Shown here: positions 43,243 through 51,777 of the stretch, piece by piece
Layout of the letters: the number at the start of each line of letters is the position of its first letter
Numbering within the stretch: the stretch's first letter is position 1
Origin: Clostridiales bacterium
GTDB taxonomy: Bacteria > Bacillota > Clostridia > Lachnospirales > Lachnospiraceae
Direction: 5' to 3'
NCBI GenBank assembly: GCA_012839295.1
Contig: DUNO01000008.1
Span: 186,001-250,000 of the forward strand
Length of the DNA: 64,000 nt
The notes under the pieces: generated by a model
Told to the model about the DNA's origin: nothing
Seen by the model: the letters and a program-made list of their open reading frames with translations, nothing else
Databases searched by the model: none
Position numbers and translations under genes: made by a program

Positions 43243-45237
43243 CTATTTTACCTTAAAACGCTCCACTTCCCCCATCATCTGATTCGTGGCCTGCTGCAGC
43301 ACGTTTGCGGCAGCGGCAACCTCTTCGACAGAGGCACTCATCTCTTCTGAGGAAGCTGAAATCTGTTCTGAGGAAGCTGAAATTTCCATGGCAGAGGAGG
43401 CAATTCCCTCGATACGTCCCATTACTTTATTCTTGTCCTCTTCAATATCCCTGGCAGAAGCTTGTATTTTTTCCATTTTAGGGATAACCTCGTCAACGGC
43501 TTCCACTATCTTTTGGAAGGAAAGCAGAGAGTGTTCGATAACGCCCACTTGATTCATCAGCTCCTGATCCATTGTAATGGAATTTTCCACCATAGCGTTA
43601 GTTCCCGCGGATATTCCAGCGACTACCTTGCTTATTTTGTCGGAGGATACTTTGGATTGCTCCGCAAGATGGCCGATTTCGTTTGCAACCACTGCAAAGC
43701 CTTTTCCTGCTTCCCCCGCTCTGGCGGCCTCAATGGAGGCGTTCAGCGCGAGCAGGTTCGTCTGGTCTGCGATGCTGTTGATCAAATCAGTAATCTCGCC
43801 AATCTGATGGATTTCCGCTCCAAGAGAAACCGTCTGCCTATGAAACTCTTTAAAGGATTCGCTTATCTTCGATATTGATTGGTTCAGCAGATCTGCCTCT
43901 TTGCTGCTGTCCGCCGCCAAATCGCCAACTTCTTTTGAATTTGCACCTACATCCTCTATCTCGCCGATAATGTCGGTTAGTTTTTCATTAAAGCGATCCA
44001 TAATACCTGTAATCATTACCAAATCCTCAGACTGCTGGTTGGTACCCCTGGCAATTTCGGTTATGGTTTCCGTTACATTTTGCGCCGCATCCGCAATCTC
44101 TTCGGTCACGGAGGATAAGTTCTCCGCCTGCTCATTGATGTCGCCGGTATTTCCGCGAATCTTTCCAATCATGCTGCCGGTGGATTCCTGCATCGTTTTC
44201 ATGGAGTTCATCATTTCCCCGATTTCATCCTTCTGCTTCAGATACCGGGAGGAAATCTCCCTGGAAAAATCTCCGGCCGCCAACAATTTTAAATGCCCCG
44301 AGGTCAACTTAATTCCCTTCGTTATGGTATTCGCCATAAAATACATGGCTACTAAGCTGAGCAAGATAAATATCACTGAAATGGACACAGCTGTTACCTT
44401 CAAGTTATCGAGAACAGACAAGGCTTCATGCTCCGTTACGGTAATACCTACGGACCAGCCTGTCTGGACAATTGGCGCATAGCCTATAAATTTGTCTTCG
44501 CCCTGATATGCAATCTTGCCCATTCCGGTCTCTCCGGCAATCATTTTCTTCTCAATTTCGGCTAACGCGGTAAGGCTTGCATCTGTTTCTGCCGCCTCAA
44601 TGTCGCTTACTTCCTGAATTACCTTCTCTGGATCCGGATTCGCGATGGAAACTCCGGCGCGGTTTATCATAAAGGTGGTGCCGTTTTCTCCTATTTGGAT
44701 GGAATTCGTAATTTCGCTCAGCGCATTTCCATCTCTCGTTTCCAGAAGGATCGCCGTCACTTTTCCATTGTTGAAAATAGGCGCTGCATAAGTCACGACA
44801 AACCGCTTGTCCGGCGTAACGAGAGGATCCGATACCACTCCTTTTCCGGTTAGTGCAGTCTGAAAATAGGCCCTATGGCTGATCTCAGCGGTGGAACCAT
44901 CCGTATTCAGCAGATTTCCGTCCAAATCCGCAATTCCCATCCGGATTGCTCCGAGCCGCTCTCCTTCACCCTCCAAAATCTTAAGCTTTTCATCCAAAGA
45001 AAGATTTAAGCTCTTGATATCGTCCCTTTCTGCAACAGTTTCCAGGGCTTTTATCTCTCCGTTGACTCTGGCGATTATATGTTCCGACGTTTGCTTTGCA
45101 ATTTCCGGCAGTATAATCTGTAGGTTCGACTCCAATGCGGACTTCGCATTGAAATAAGAAGAGACCCCGATTCCGGTACATACAATTACAATTATGACCC
45201 CAAAGAACACCATCATTTTTGTTTTTATACTTTTCAT
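43243..45237 (-). CDS. Methyl-accepting chemotaxis protein with dCache sensor
   Basis: A 664-residue chemoreceptor. Helix 1 is about residues 8-28, a double-Cache extracellular domain spans about 35-280 ([34 protein letters not shown] is typical dCache_1), then helix 2 (about 285-305), HAMP, and the signalling tip [38 protein letters not shown]. The ATG at 45237 has GGAGG six bases upstream. dCache_1 receptors often bind amino acids; the ligand cannot be told. Confidence 0.92.
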   Translation of the reverse strand: MKSIKTKMMVFFGVIIVIVCTGIGVSSYFNAKSALESNLQIILPEIAKQTSEHIIARVNGEIKALETVAERDDIKSLNLSLDEKLKILEGEGERLGAIRMGIADLDGNLLNTDGSTAEISHRAYFQTALTGKGVVSDPLVTPDKRFVVTYAAPIFNNGKVTAILLETRDGNALSEITNSIQIGENGTTFMINRAGVSIANPDPEKVIQEVSDIEAAETDASLTALAEIEKKMIAGETGMGKIAYQGEDKFIGYAPIVQTGWSVGITVTEHEALSVLDNLKVTAVSISVIFILLSLVAMYFMANTITKGIKLTSGHLKLLAAGDFSREISSRYLKQKDEIGEMMNSMKTMQESTGSMIGKIRGNTGDINEQAENLSSVTEEIADAAQNVTETITEIARGTNQQSEDLVMITGIMDRFNEKLTDIIGEIEDVGANSKEVGDLAADSSKEADLLNQSISKISESFKEFHRQTVSLGAEIHQIGEITDLINSIADQTNLLALNASIEAARAGEAGKGFAVVANEIGHLAEQSKVSSDKISKVVAGISAGTNAMVENSITMDQELMNQVGVIEHSLLSFQKIVEAVDEVIPKMEKIQASARDIEEDKNKVMGRIEGIASSAMEISASSEQISASSEEMSASVEEVAAAANVLQQATNQMMGEVERFKVK

Positions 45238-45585
45238 TTCCTTCCTCCGTTCCATGTTATTCCGTTATCTTTATGTAAGTAATTCTATATACAATAATAC
45301 CACGAAAATCGACAATCGGGAAGCAAAATCATATATTATTCCCAGGATTGCACTTAACAAAAAAAGCTCACATTTCCCATGTAAGCCACTACTGAATCTG
45401 GCATGGACCATCTCAATATCCCGAGCCTTACTCACTGAATTTCTAATGGTCTGCACCTGTTGAAATATATTATTTTTTGCCTTATTTTTGCTGTTTTTCG
45501 GTGCTCTTCATATATTTGTCATCCCACGTCACTGCGCATTCTTTTTTGAACAATAAAAGCAGCTCCTTTACGGGTCGATTTAACC
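45238..45585. other. Intergenic region, no recognised gene
   Basis: About 350 bp upstream of the chemoreceptor gene, A/T-rich, with short open frames but none with a ribosome site or family similarity. It merges into the decayed region that holds the SRAP relic. Confidence 0.4.
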
Positions 45586-45738
45586 TTATACAGCCGTTCT
45601 AATCAACCGTGGCGGGACACGGTGCAGAAGGTCGTTGGTGGCCTGATTATCCATAATCCAGGTTCGTTCATAAAATCCAGTTGAGGGTATGATGCAACGA
45701 CGGTTTAGCAGGCTATCACAGAAGGTTTTCTTTTCAAA
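45586..45738 (-). pseudogene. SRAP/YedK-family relic
   Basis: Translating the minus strand gives EKKTF followed by NRRCIIPSTGFYE, then a stop at 45586. This matches the core of SOS-response-associated peptidase proteins (YedK/HMCES), where EKPxF and RCxIPxxxFYEW are conserved. The catalytic N-terminal Cys2 region and the C-terminal half are missing, and the Trp after FYE is lost. It is a fragment of about 50 residues. Confidence 0.55.
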
Positions 45739-46040
45739 GGCCGCCTAACAGCAAACGGACCTGTCGGGAATTCCGGCAGCTTGGACTTTCGTCAAGCTCT
45801 TCTTCATGTATGTTTAATACCATCATCTTTTCTTTCATATTATCATATTTTGCTGCATTAATAAAAGCCATTTTTCAAAGATAATATTATATCATCCTTT
45901 AAATAAAATAACTCATACGACATAAGGACATCCTGGGGCTGCCCTGCCTGAAAGGGTTGGCATTGCTTCGTAACCCAACTGACTTATGCAATGATCATTT
46001 AGGACTTAAAACCCCTGGTACACATGATAATATTTGCATT
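45739..46040. other. Decayed intergenic DNA
   Basis: About 300 bp with a short minus-strand frame from 45826 (MMVLNIHEEELDES) that stops after 30 codons and continues the SRAP relic in another frame. No intact gene, promoter or RNA is recognised. Confidence 0.35.
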
Positions 46041-46081
46041 AATAGACAGCAGATTATCCCACCGATAATCTGCTGTCTATT
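46041..46081. terminator. Strong terminator hairpin
   Basis: A perfect 18-bp stem (46041-46058 with 46064-46081) with a 5-nt loop and T-rich ends, three bases after the stop of the small minus-strand ORF at 46084. Confidence 0.8.
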
Positions 46082-46083
46082 AT

Positions 46084-46269
46084 TTACATATTCTTTTCAT
46101 ATATCTTATAAAAAGCTAAATAAGCAAGGATAAAAAAGCTGATTAAGCACATTAACACCTTTACAATAATCGGTATAAACAGTCCTCCAAATAGACCTCT
46201 TATATATCTAGTTTGCTTTACATTTTTAGTATAGTTCACTTCACACTTGGTGTTAAGTAATGCTCCCAA
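46084..46269 (-). CDS. Possible small membrane protein
   Basis: A 61-codon frame beginning at TTG (46269) with no good ribosome site. The second half is hydrophobic (GLFGGLFIPIIVKVLM, then ISFFILAYLAFY), giving one or two membrane helices. A strong terminator immediately follows, which argues for a transcribed gene here, but it could be the tail of a larger decayed gene. No family is recognised. Confidence 0.35.
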   Translation of the reverse strand: MGALLNTKCEVNYTKNVKQTRYIRGLFGGLFIPIIVKVLMCLISFFILAYLAFYKIYEKNM

Positions 46270-46369
46270 CCTATATGCATAAGTTGAACTATCTTTCCTT
46301 TCCCATGGTAACCGCCAACATATTCCAGCTTAAGAAGCCGCCATCGAATTACCCCAGGCCATCTCCTCC

Positions 46370-47368
46370 TTGTGCAAAAGCAACTATTTGTATGAAAGCG
46401 GGTGGACGTATATCGAATATAATCCATTCTGGGTTTTAAACGGATTAATGCCAAATGAGAAAATAATGATTGTTGCCTGTGAGCAGGAGGAACTTCCGGC
46501 GATGGAAAAAATATTCCATACAATTTATCAATCCTTTCACCGCCTGTCAGCACCTATTACCACGGTTATTCACTCCTTCAGTGATACTTCCTTAGAACTT
46601 CTGCCGTCTCACTTACTAAAAATGAATAAGGTTATGAAAGAAAATATCATTTTTTCACAATCCATATTCATCTCGCCGGATCATTTATCGGCTGCAAAGC
46701 TGACAATGAAATTCCTGACCACAGAAGAACAGCGAGAACTCTCCATATTTTTCAAGCAGCACAGTCAACAGAACTTACAAACACTAATTAGTAATATCTT
46801 CAGTAGAATGGAAGCCGGGAACTATAAACAAACAGAGCTGGAAGAACTGCTGATGCAGATGATACAAATTTTTCTGGAGAGCGTGGAAACCTCCTGTACA
46901 CCTGCTTTATACCGTAACACGATTTCAGAAATTATCAGTTATCATTTCACTTATTCTTCTCTTCAGAAAGAATTTTTCAATATGATTCAAGAGCTTATTG
47001 ATATAAAACAATTATCCGTTCGGGATCAGGTACCAAAGAATATAACCGCTAAGGCTGTGCGGGAATATATCGAACAAAATTATACCACCCCCATTAATAT
47101 TCAAACATTAGCTGCCATGTATGGCATCGTAGCTCCCTATCTGAGTAAAATTTATTATGAATATTACGGCCATACCATCAAGGCAGACATCATCGGCCTT
47201 CGAATGAAAAAAGCAAAGGAATTGCTAAAACTGAAGCCTCCCCTGCCCCTGCGGGAAATTGCTGATTTATCCGGTTTCAATGATCAGTTTTATTTTAGTA
47301 AGGTCTTTAAGCAGTACTATCATATCAGCCCGATCACTTTTCGTAAATATATTAACGATGAAGAATAA
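46370..47368 (+). pseudogene. AraC/YesN-type regulator, N-terminally truncated
   Basis: A frame of about 332 residues from TTG 46370. The C-terminal double helix-turn-helix (about 235-330: INIQTLAAMYGIVAPYLSKIYYEYYG, then LREIADLSGFNDQFYFSKVFKQYYHISPITFRK) is intact AraC type. The upstream part resembles the linker region of YesN-like response regulators, but the receiver domain is missing; an in-frame stop lies at 46331 and neither TTG 46370 nor ATG 46448 has a ribosome site. It is probably a 5'-deleted gene, although a short functional form cannot be excluded. Confidence 0.6.
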
Positions 47369-47607
47369 GTCTTCCCTGCCGGTTAAAGCGACGGGGGATG
47401 GTCATTGCCTGCCTTTTTTCAATCCTTTCATAATATGCTAATAGTTACTACTATATTTGCTATTGAAAATATTGTTTTATGGTGTATTTCAATCGCAAGG
47501 AGCAAATGATTTCGGAAGTTCTGTCCTCCGATATTCCGACTTTAATTTGAAGGAGCAGGCAATGACGCATTTTAAGCTGACACTGTAAAGGGGTAGGATT
47601 ACTGCTG

Positions 47608-48666
47608 CTAATTGCTTCTTATCATTTTCAGACTATTGACACCGGATGCCATAACAAGCCTCCTCAGGGGCGGAAAGTACATAAATGGAGACTTCAATAC
47701 CTTCAGATATAATTTCAGCCTCAAACGAAAGGTCTTCCTCCGGTAGGCCTTACACGGATCAGAGCTTTTGGCATTCAATACCTTACTTAAATAATACCCC
47801 GTATTGATCGCACTGCTGATCCCCTCTAAGGAGCTGGGACTAATAAATCCTGCTGCTTCACCAATCAGAAATATATTATCCTCACCTGTACAAAAATCAT
47901 CAAGTCTTGACGGCCGGAGCACAAGACAGCTTTCCGTCCTCAGGGCTTCCCCAAAGTGGATCCCCAATTTCCCAAGCCGCTCCTTTTGGTTTTCAAAACG
48001 CTCACGGCACCCGTGCTTTGGATATGCACCCCCGAAAATAAAATATCCATCCTTTGAAATTGTCCAGGAATAGCAATCCGTGTTTTTTGAATCAAAGATA
48101 CAGGAGTAAAAGGGGGTAAGATTCCTTTCCTTAAACCATTGCTGTATCGATACATAGCTCCTGATTTTTTTATCCGGATACAGGTATCTTCTCATGATTG
48201 AATTGGCTCCATCCGCTCCGACAAGATATTTTCCGGAAATCACACGTCTATGATCCCCCTGCATAAATTCAACATCATAATATTCCCCCTGCTTCCTGAT
48301 GCCAGTACAGAGACAATTTCCGAAGATCTCTACGTGGTTTGGAATCAGGGTCTTTAGCCACAGGTCAAATTTCTGTCTGTCCAGGTTGATATAAAACCGC
48401 TGATAATGCTGGGTAGCGCCCGCATCCAGGTCTATGGTCCGAACTGCAAAAATCTGCGGATCAACAAGAACTTCTTTGGGTAAGGTAAGGCCAAAGCGGG
48501 AAAGAGCCTTTTGCGCATCCATTGCCAGCAGTCCGCCGCATGGTTTACGAAAGCCCTCTTCCCCTGATCCCTTTTTATCTATAACGGCAACCGAATATTT
48601 TTTATCCAAAAGACGCGCCAATGTTGCACCGGCGGGCCCTAACCCTACAATAATGACATCATACAT
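47608..48666 (-). CDS. FAD-dependent oxidoreductase (geranylgeranyl-reductase/CbrA-like)
   Basis: A 352-residue flavoprotein. The N-terminal dinucleotide fold is YDVIIVGLGPAGATLARLLD; a PCGGLL motif follows (about residue 42), and the second FAD motif is NIFLIGEAAGFISPSSLEGISSAINTG. This is the group that includes geranylgeranyl reductases and CbrA. ATG 48666 has GAGGG eight bases upstream; a GTG at 48675 is less likely. It probably reduces an unsaturated isoprenoid or quinone-like lipid; the substrate is unknown. Confidence 0.85.
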   Translation of the reverse strand: MYDVIIVGLGPAGATLARLLDKKYSVAVIDKKGSGEEGFRKPCGGLLAMDAQKALSRFGLTLPKEVLVDPQIFAVRTIDLDAGATQHYQRFYINLDRQKFDLWLKTLIPNHVEIFGNCLCTGIRKQGEYYDVEFMQGDHRRVISGKYLVGADGANSIMRRYLYPDKKIRSYVSIQQWFKERNLTPFYSCIFDSKNTDCYSWTISKDGYFIFGGAYPKHGCRERFENQKERLGKLGIHFGEALRTESCLVLRPSRLDDFCTGEDNIFLIGEAAGFISPSSLEGISSAINTGYYLSKVLNAKSSDPCKAYRRKTFRLRLKLYLKVLKSPFMYFPPLRRLVMASGVNSLKMIRSN

Positions 48667-48738
48667 AAAATGCACCCTCTTTTTACCAAGCTTTCTAATT
48701 AAGCTTACCGTTGGTTCTTACTAAGCTTCTATTAAGTA

Positions 48739-48804
48739 AAATATCATAGCATGAATCGAATGTCAATAATAATTTATTGTTTATCAATAAATTATTATTG
48801 ACAT
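48739..48804 (-). promoter_or_regulatory. Promoter and 43-bp palindrome before the FAD oxidoreductase gene
   Basis: A perfect 19-bp inverted repeat (48762-48780 with 48786-48804, spacer TTTAT) holds two CAATAATAATTTATTG-like units. The minus-strand -35 TTGACA (48762-48767) lies in it, with -10 TATTTT (48739-48744) 17 bp away. The MarR protein encoded upstream is the obvious candidate ligand. Confidence 0.65.
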
Positions 48805-48920
48805 AAAACAAATCTAAATTTTAAAAAACAGCAATTCATGAAACAGCAATTAAACTTAATAGAACTAAATTGTAGAGCGAGATGCCACTTTGTAAAATGA
48901 GATGCAGTGTTTGTAAATCC

Positions 48921-49448
48921 TTATATACTAACACCCTTCACATATGTTATCAGAGGTTTGATCAATGCTTTATCCGAGTGGTCATTTGACTTCATAAGGG
49001 CATTCATCATGCCGGTTTCCTCATCCGTCCTATCCTTCTTTTTTTGAAGTGATTTGCACATACCTTTCAAAAGTGTTTTCGAAAAGAATCCCATATTTTC
49101 GTAATTTATCCCGCTTTCGAAATAGTAAAAGGGGATACTTTCCTGTTCCTGCTGGGACAGATTGTTATCCCTGATGCTGTTAATGATCTTGGAGGCGTTC
49201 CTGTCCGTCGCCCCTGTTGCAAACAAAATAAGCTTCTTGCCGTAAATATGGGGATTTTTCTTCAATTTGTCAAGACCGGCGATCCTGCCAGCCGTGATAC
49301 CACCACCATAGATTATTACATCATAATCGCTGATTTTCTTTGACGCAGCTTCATGGTCTGCAAGATCGCAGGACAGTTCTTCGGCGATCCACTGGGCATA
49401 CTTTTTTGTAAATCCGGTACTGCTTTGATATACGACAATTGTTTTCAT
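48921..49448 (-). CDS. Flavodoxin-like protein
   Basis: A 175-residue flavodoxin-domain protein (protoporphyrinogen-oxidase HemG-like size). The FMN phosphate loop is VYQSSTGFTKKYA near the N-terminus; DYDVIIYGGGITAGRI and LILFATGATD follow. The start overlaps the marR stop (ATGA), so they are co-translated. It probably carries electrons for, or reduces, a neighbouring flavoenzyme. Confidence 0.85.
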   Translation of the reverse strand: MKTIVVYQSSTGFTKKYAQWIAEELSCDLADHEAASKKISDYDVIIYGGGITAGRIAGLDKLKKNPHIYGKKLILFATGATDRNASKIINSIRDNNLSQQEQESIPFYYFESGINYENMGFFSKTLLKGMCKSLQKKKDRTDEETGMMNALMKSNDHSDKALIKPLITYVKGVSI

Positions 49449-49924
49449 TTTTGGCCCTCCCGTATTGAGATAAGATTGCTCTCGATCTTAATCATTGCTT
49501 TCAAGGTGATTGCTATTTCCTCTTCTGAAAGTCCGTCAAACAGCCGTTCCATAAACTCCACTCCCTGGTTTTTATGCTTCATTTCCAGCTGCATTAATTT
49601 ATCCGTCGGAATAATTCGTACTTTTCTCTTGTCCTGCTCATCCGGAAGGAGCTTAATAAATCCGTTTCTCTCAAGCTTATTTGCAATTTGCCTTACATTC
49701 TGGTGTGAGCTGCCCATGATCCCAGACAATTCATTAATCGTAGGACAGTGGTCATGAAATAGGGACAGACAGATTGTAAGAAAAAATTGTTTGCTGGTGA
49801 TACCCTCGTAGAAGGTGTCGCCGGCTGCCTGCAATTGATTATCAAAGGCAAAAAAGAGGCCAAAGAGGATGCTTTTATCATTTAGTCCGGTTAGCATGGT
49901 ACTTCTGTCCATAATTATGTCCAT
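49445..49924 (-). CDS. MarR-family transcriptional regulator
   Basis: A 159-residue regulator with a winged helix (about 55-115: CPTINELSGIMGSSHQNVRQIANKLERNGFIKLLPDEQDKRKVRI), the MarR recognition helix and wing. Two starts are possible, ATG 49924 (MDIIMDRS) or 49912 (MDRSTML); both lie in the leader repeat shared with the ABC ATPase gene. It probably represses the flavin redox genes through the nearby palindromes. Confidence 0.88.
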   Translation of the reverse strand: MDIIMDRSTMLTGLNDKSILFGLFFAFDNQLQAAGDTFYEGITSKQFFLTICLSLFHDHCPTINELSGIMGSSHQNVRQIANKLERNGFIKLLPDEQDKRKVRIIPTDKLMQLEMKHKNQGVEFMERLFDGLSEEEIAITLKAMIKIESNLISIREGQK

Positions 49925-50007
49925 GCCGTTTACCGCATAAATGCCATGAAAGTGTTGGCATGGACCCGATCCCCCTTTCGTTTATTAATCTTATTTCTTT
50001 CAACCTT
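49908..50007 (-). repeat. Dispersed leader repeat, copy B
   Basis: Second copy of the element at 19898-19998. It starts one base into the stop codon of the FMN-binding gene and runs into the marR start codons. It holds a GGGGG ribosome-like site and a short ORF starting MPTLSWHLCG (49878-49961) that overlaps the marR start out of frame. An ATGCCA/TGGCAT hairpin (9-nt loop) sits at the ORF start. Confidence 0.75.
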
Positions 50008-50404
50008 ATTGCTCCTTTCCTTTTTCAAGCGCGATACTTACCGCACTTTTGATTACTTCGCTCGAGAGGGTGGCTCCGCTTATTGCATCAACCTCATATG
50101 TATTCTGTCTTACCATTTCCTTTGTTATAGCCTCTGCTTTAGTGCCCAGCCCATTCTCATGCTTAAGAATATCAATTCTAATAATTGTATGATTTTGCAC
50201 CGTAACCTTAACCTCAGCCTTAACCAGGCCCGCATCCGCCATGCCATGGTATACTCCATCGGCCACCTTTGAAGCCTCTAACCCGGAATAGTATAGCTTT
50301 TTCCTTTCATGGTTGGCGGATGAGACCATAAATACAATCATGATTATCAAAAGCGCCAGGATTACAGCCAGAAGCCATCCTAAGAATTTTCCTGCTCTTT
50401 TCAT
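50006..50404 (-). CDS. FMN-binding domain membrane protein (RnfG/NosR-like domain)
   Basis: A 132-residue protein: one N-terminal membrane helix (about 8-30), then an extracellular FMN-binding domain with DGVYHGMADAG and the C-terminal DAISGATLSSEVIKSAV. The SGAT motif is where FMN is covalently bonded to Thr in RnfG/NqrC-type proteins. It is likely an extracytoplasmic electron carrier. It heads the MarR-flavodoxin gene group. Confidence 0.87.
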   Translation of the reverse strand: MKRAGKFLGWLLAVILALLIIMIVFMVSSANHERKKLYYSGLEASKVADGVYHGMADAGLVKAEVKVTVQNHTIIRIDILKHENGLGTKAEAITKEMVRQNTYEVDAISGATLSSEVIKSAVSIALEKGKEQ

Positions 50405-50417
50405 CGAAGTTCCTCCA

Positions 50418-50475
50418 CAATAAGTAATATATTACATATAATACGTAATATATTACTTATTGCATCTCCAGTCAA
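50418..50475 (-). promoter_or_regulatory. Promoter and paired palindromes before the FMN-binding gene
   Basis: An 18-bp perfect inverted repeat (50418-50435 with 50445-50462) in which each arm contains the palindrome GTAATATATTAC. The minus-strand -35 TTGACT (50470-50475) and -10 TATATT (50447-50452), 17 bp apart, overlap the upstream arm, so binding would block transcription. Likely target of the MarR protein. Confidence 0.7.
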
Positions 50476-50478
50476 GTA

Positions 50479-50510
50479 AAATCTGAAAAATCAGAGAGTT
50501 TTTCAGATTT
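50479..50510 (-). terminator. Terminator after the MacB-like gene
   Basis: AAATCTGAAAAA (50479-50490) pairs with TTTTTCAGATTT (50499-50510). It lies about 40 bp past the stop codon at 50551 and closes the kinase/permease/adaptor operon. Confidence 0.7.
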
Positions 50511-50550
50511 GGGCGTCCACGGGGCACACAAAAAAGTTCCTTACATTTAT

Positions 50551-51777
50551 TTAAATTCTTGCTTTAATCCAGCTCTTCCCCTTATTTACTAGATCCTCCG
50601 CCATAATAAAAATTGGAAGCATGTAAAGGTATCCATTCCCCGCTGGAAAAACCTTCTCTGTTTTATATAAGATAACAATGGCCCCACACTCCAGTATAAC
50701 CGCAAGAGTGGCCAGGCATAAGCCATTCGTTTTACCTAAAAGACTTCTTATATGCAGTGCAAATATCCACACACCAGCAAGGGAAATCAGTGTATACACA
50801 ATACATCTTTTTACATAACGCAAAAAAATGATATCCTTTACCGTCGGTGCCAGATATACTGTTTGCCCTATTTGTTCCCTAAGCTCCTTATATCGCCCTG
50901 CCCAAAAAGAAAAATCTGACCATTTGGTAGGAATGAACCGTTCCGGTAGATTAATTTGCAATCCCAACAGCCATTTTAACAGCATCCAGACTGATATAAG
51001 GATTACCAAAAGAACCACCACCTGTAAGGGTATGGTTCTCCTTTTCCAAATTGCTGCCAATATCTGACCGAGTATGTAGAAGCCCAGAAACCATGCGGGG
51101 GCTTTACAAAACCCATCTATAATCCCGGCATAGAAGGAGCCGTCTAATACGGTATAGGAAATGGCTAAATTATTTTGCTCCATAAATGCCTTTGCCAGCT
51201 CCTGTCCCTTTTCCATATCATCATATACCAGCTCCATATTGGAATAGGTGTGCTTTTTATCATTCATTTGAAGGAAGATAACAGGCTCCGGCGATTTTAT
51301 GATTCCCCGTATGTAATATTGCTTATTCTGATAGGTAACCGTATTCCCCACTGCATCTACCGTTCCAAATAATTTATATGCCACCTCCTGGTCTATCATA
51401 CAGCCTTCGTAGTCCTCAGGGGTAAGTATATTTCCTTTGGCCAGCTTCATCGGATATACCTGCCTGATATCACCGGATACCTCAATCAGCTGTGACTTAT
51501 AGGAGGTTGCCAATGTCCCGTTCTCAATGTTCTGCTCCTCCAAGCGGTTCCAGGCACTGATTCTGGGGATGTTTTTTGGATTTTTAACCTCCTCGTATTG
51601 TAACGCAGCCATGAATTTCTCTTCTGAAACCCCAGCTTCCTCCATCCGTATGCTAACAGCTTGATAATGCTCTTTTATATACTGTCCGTAATATATTCCG
51701 CTGCCCCATATCACCAGCGCCGCCAAAGAGAGCAGAATAAGGAACGGCTCTTTTTTTATCCTCCTAGTCATTGTCAT
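50551..51777 (-). CDS. MacB-core-like membrane protein without ATPase partner
   Basis: A 408-residue membrane protein. Helix 1 is about residues 12-30; a long extracellular domain (about 35-220) resembles the MacB periplasmic core (KLAKGNILTPEDYEGCMIDQEVAYKLFGTVDAVGNTV); four further helices follow from about 225. It does not show the usual FtsX permease signature, and no ATPase is adjacent. The start overlaps the adaptor gene end. Function unknown. Confidence 0.65.
   Translation of the reverse strand: MTMTRRIKKEPFLILLSLAALVIWGSGIYYGQYIKEHYQAVSIRMEEAGVSEEKFMAALQYEEVKNPKNIPRISAWNRLEEQNIENGTLATSYKSQLIEVSGDIRQVYPMKLAKGNILTPEDYEGCMIDQEVAYKLFGTVDAVGNTVTYQNKQYYIRGIIKSPEPVIFLQMNDKKHTYSNMELVYDDMEKGQELAKAFMEQNNLAISYTVLDGSFYAGIIDGFCKAPAWFLGFYILGQILAAIWKRRTIPLQVVVLLVILISVWMLLKWLLGLQINLPERFIPTKWSDFSFWAGRYKELREQIGQTVYLAPTVKDIIFLRYVKRCIVYTLISLAGVWIFALHIRSLLGKTNGLCLATLAVILECGAIVILYKTEKVFPAGNGYLYMLPIFIMAEDLVNKGKSWIKARI

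Noticed and set aside
8638-45985. Shared 13-mer GTTGGGTTACGAA near 8640 and 45975
   Set aside because: A match of this length is expected by chance in 64 kb on both strands.
46236-46553. 105-codon minus-strand frame over the AraC-type gene
   Set aside because: Arginine- and histidine-rich, antisense to conserved AraC-type sequence, no ribosome site.
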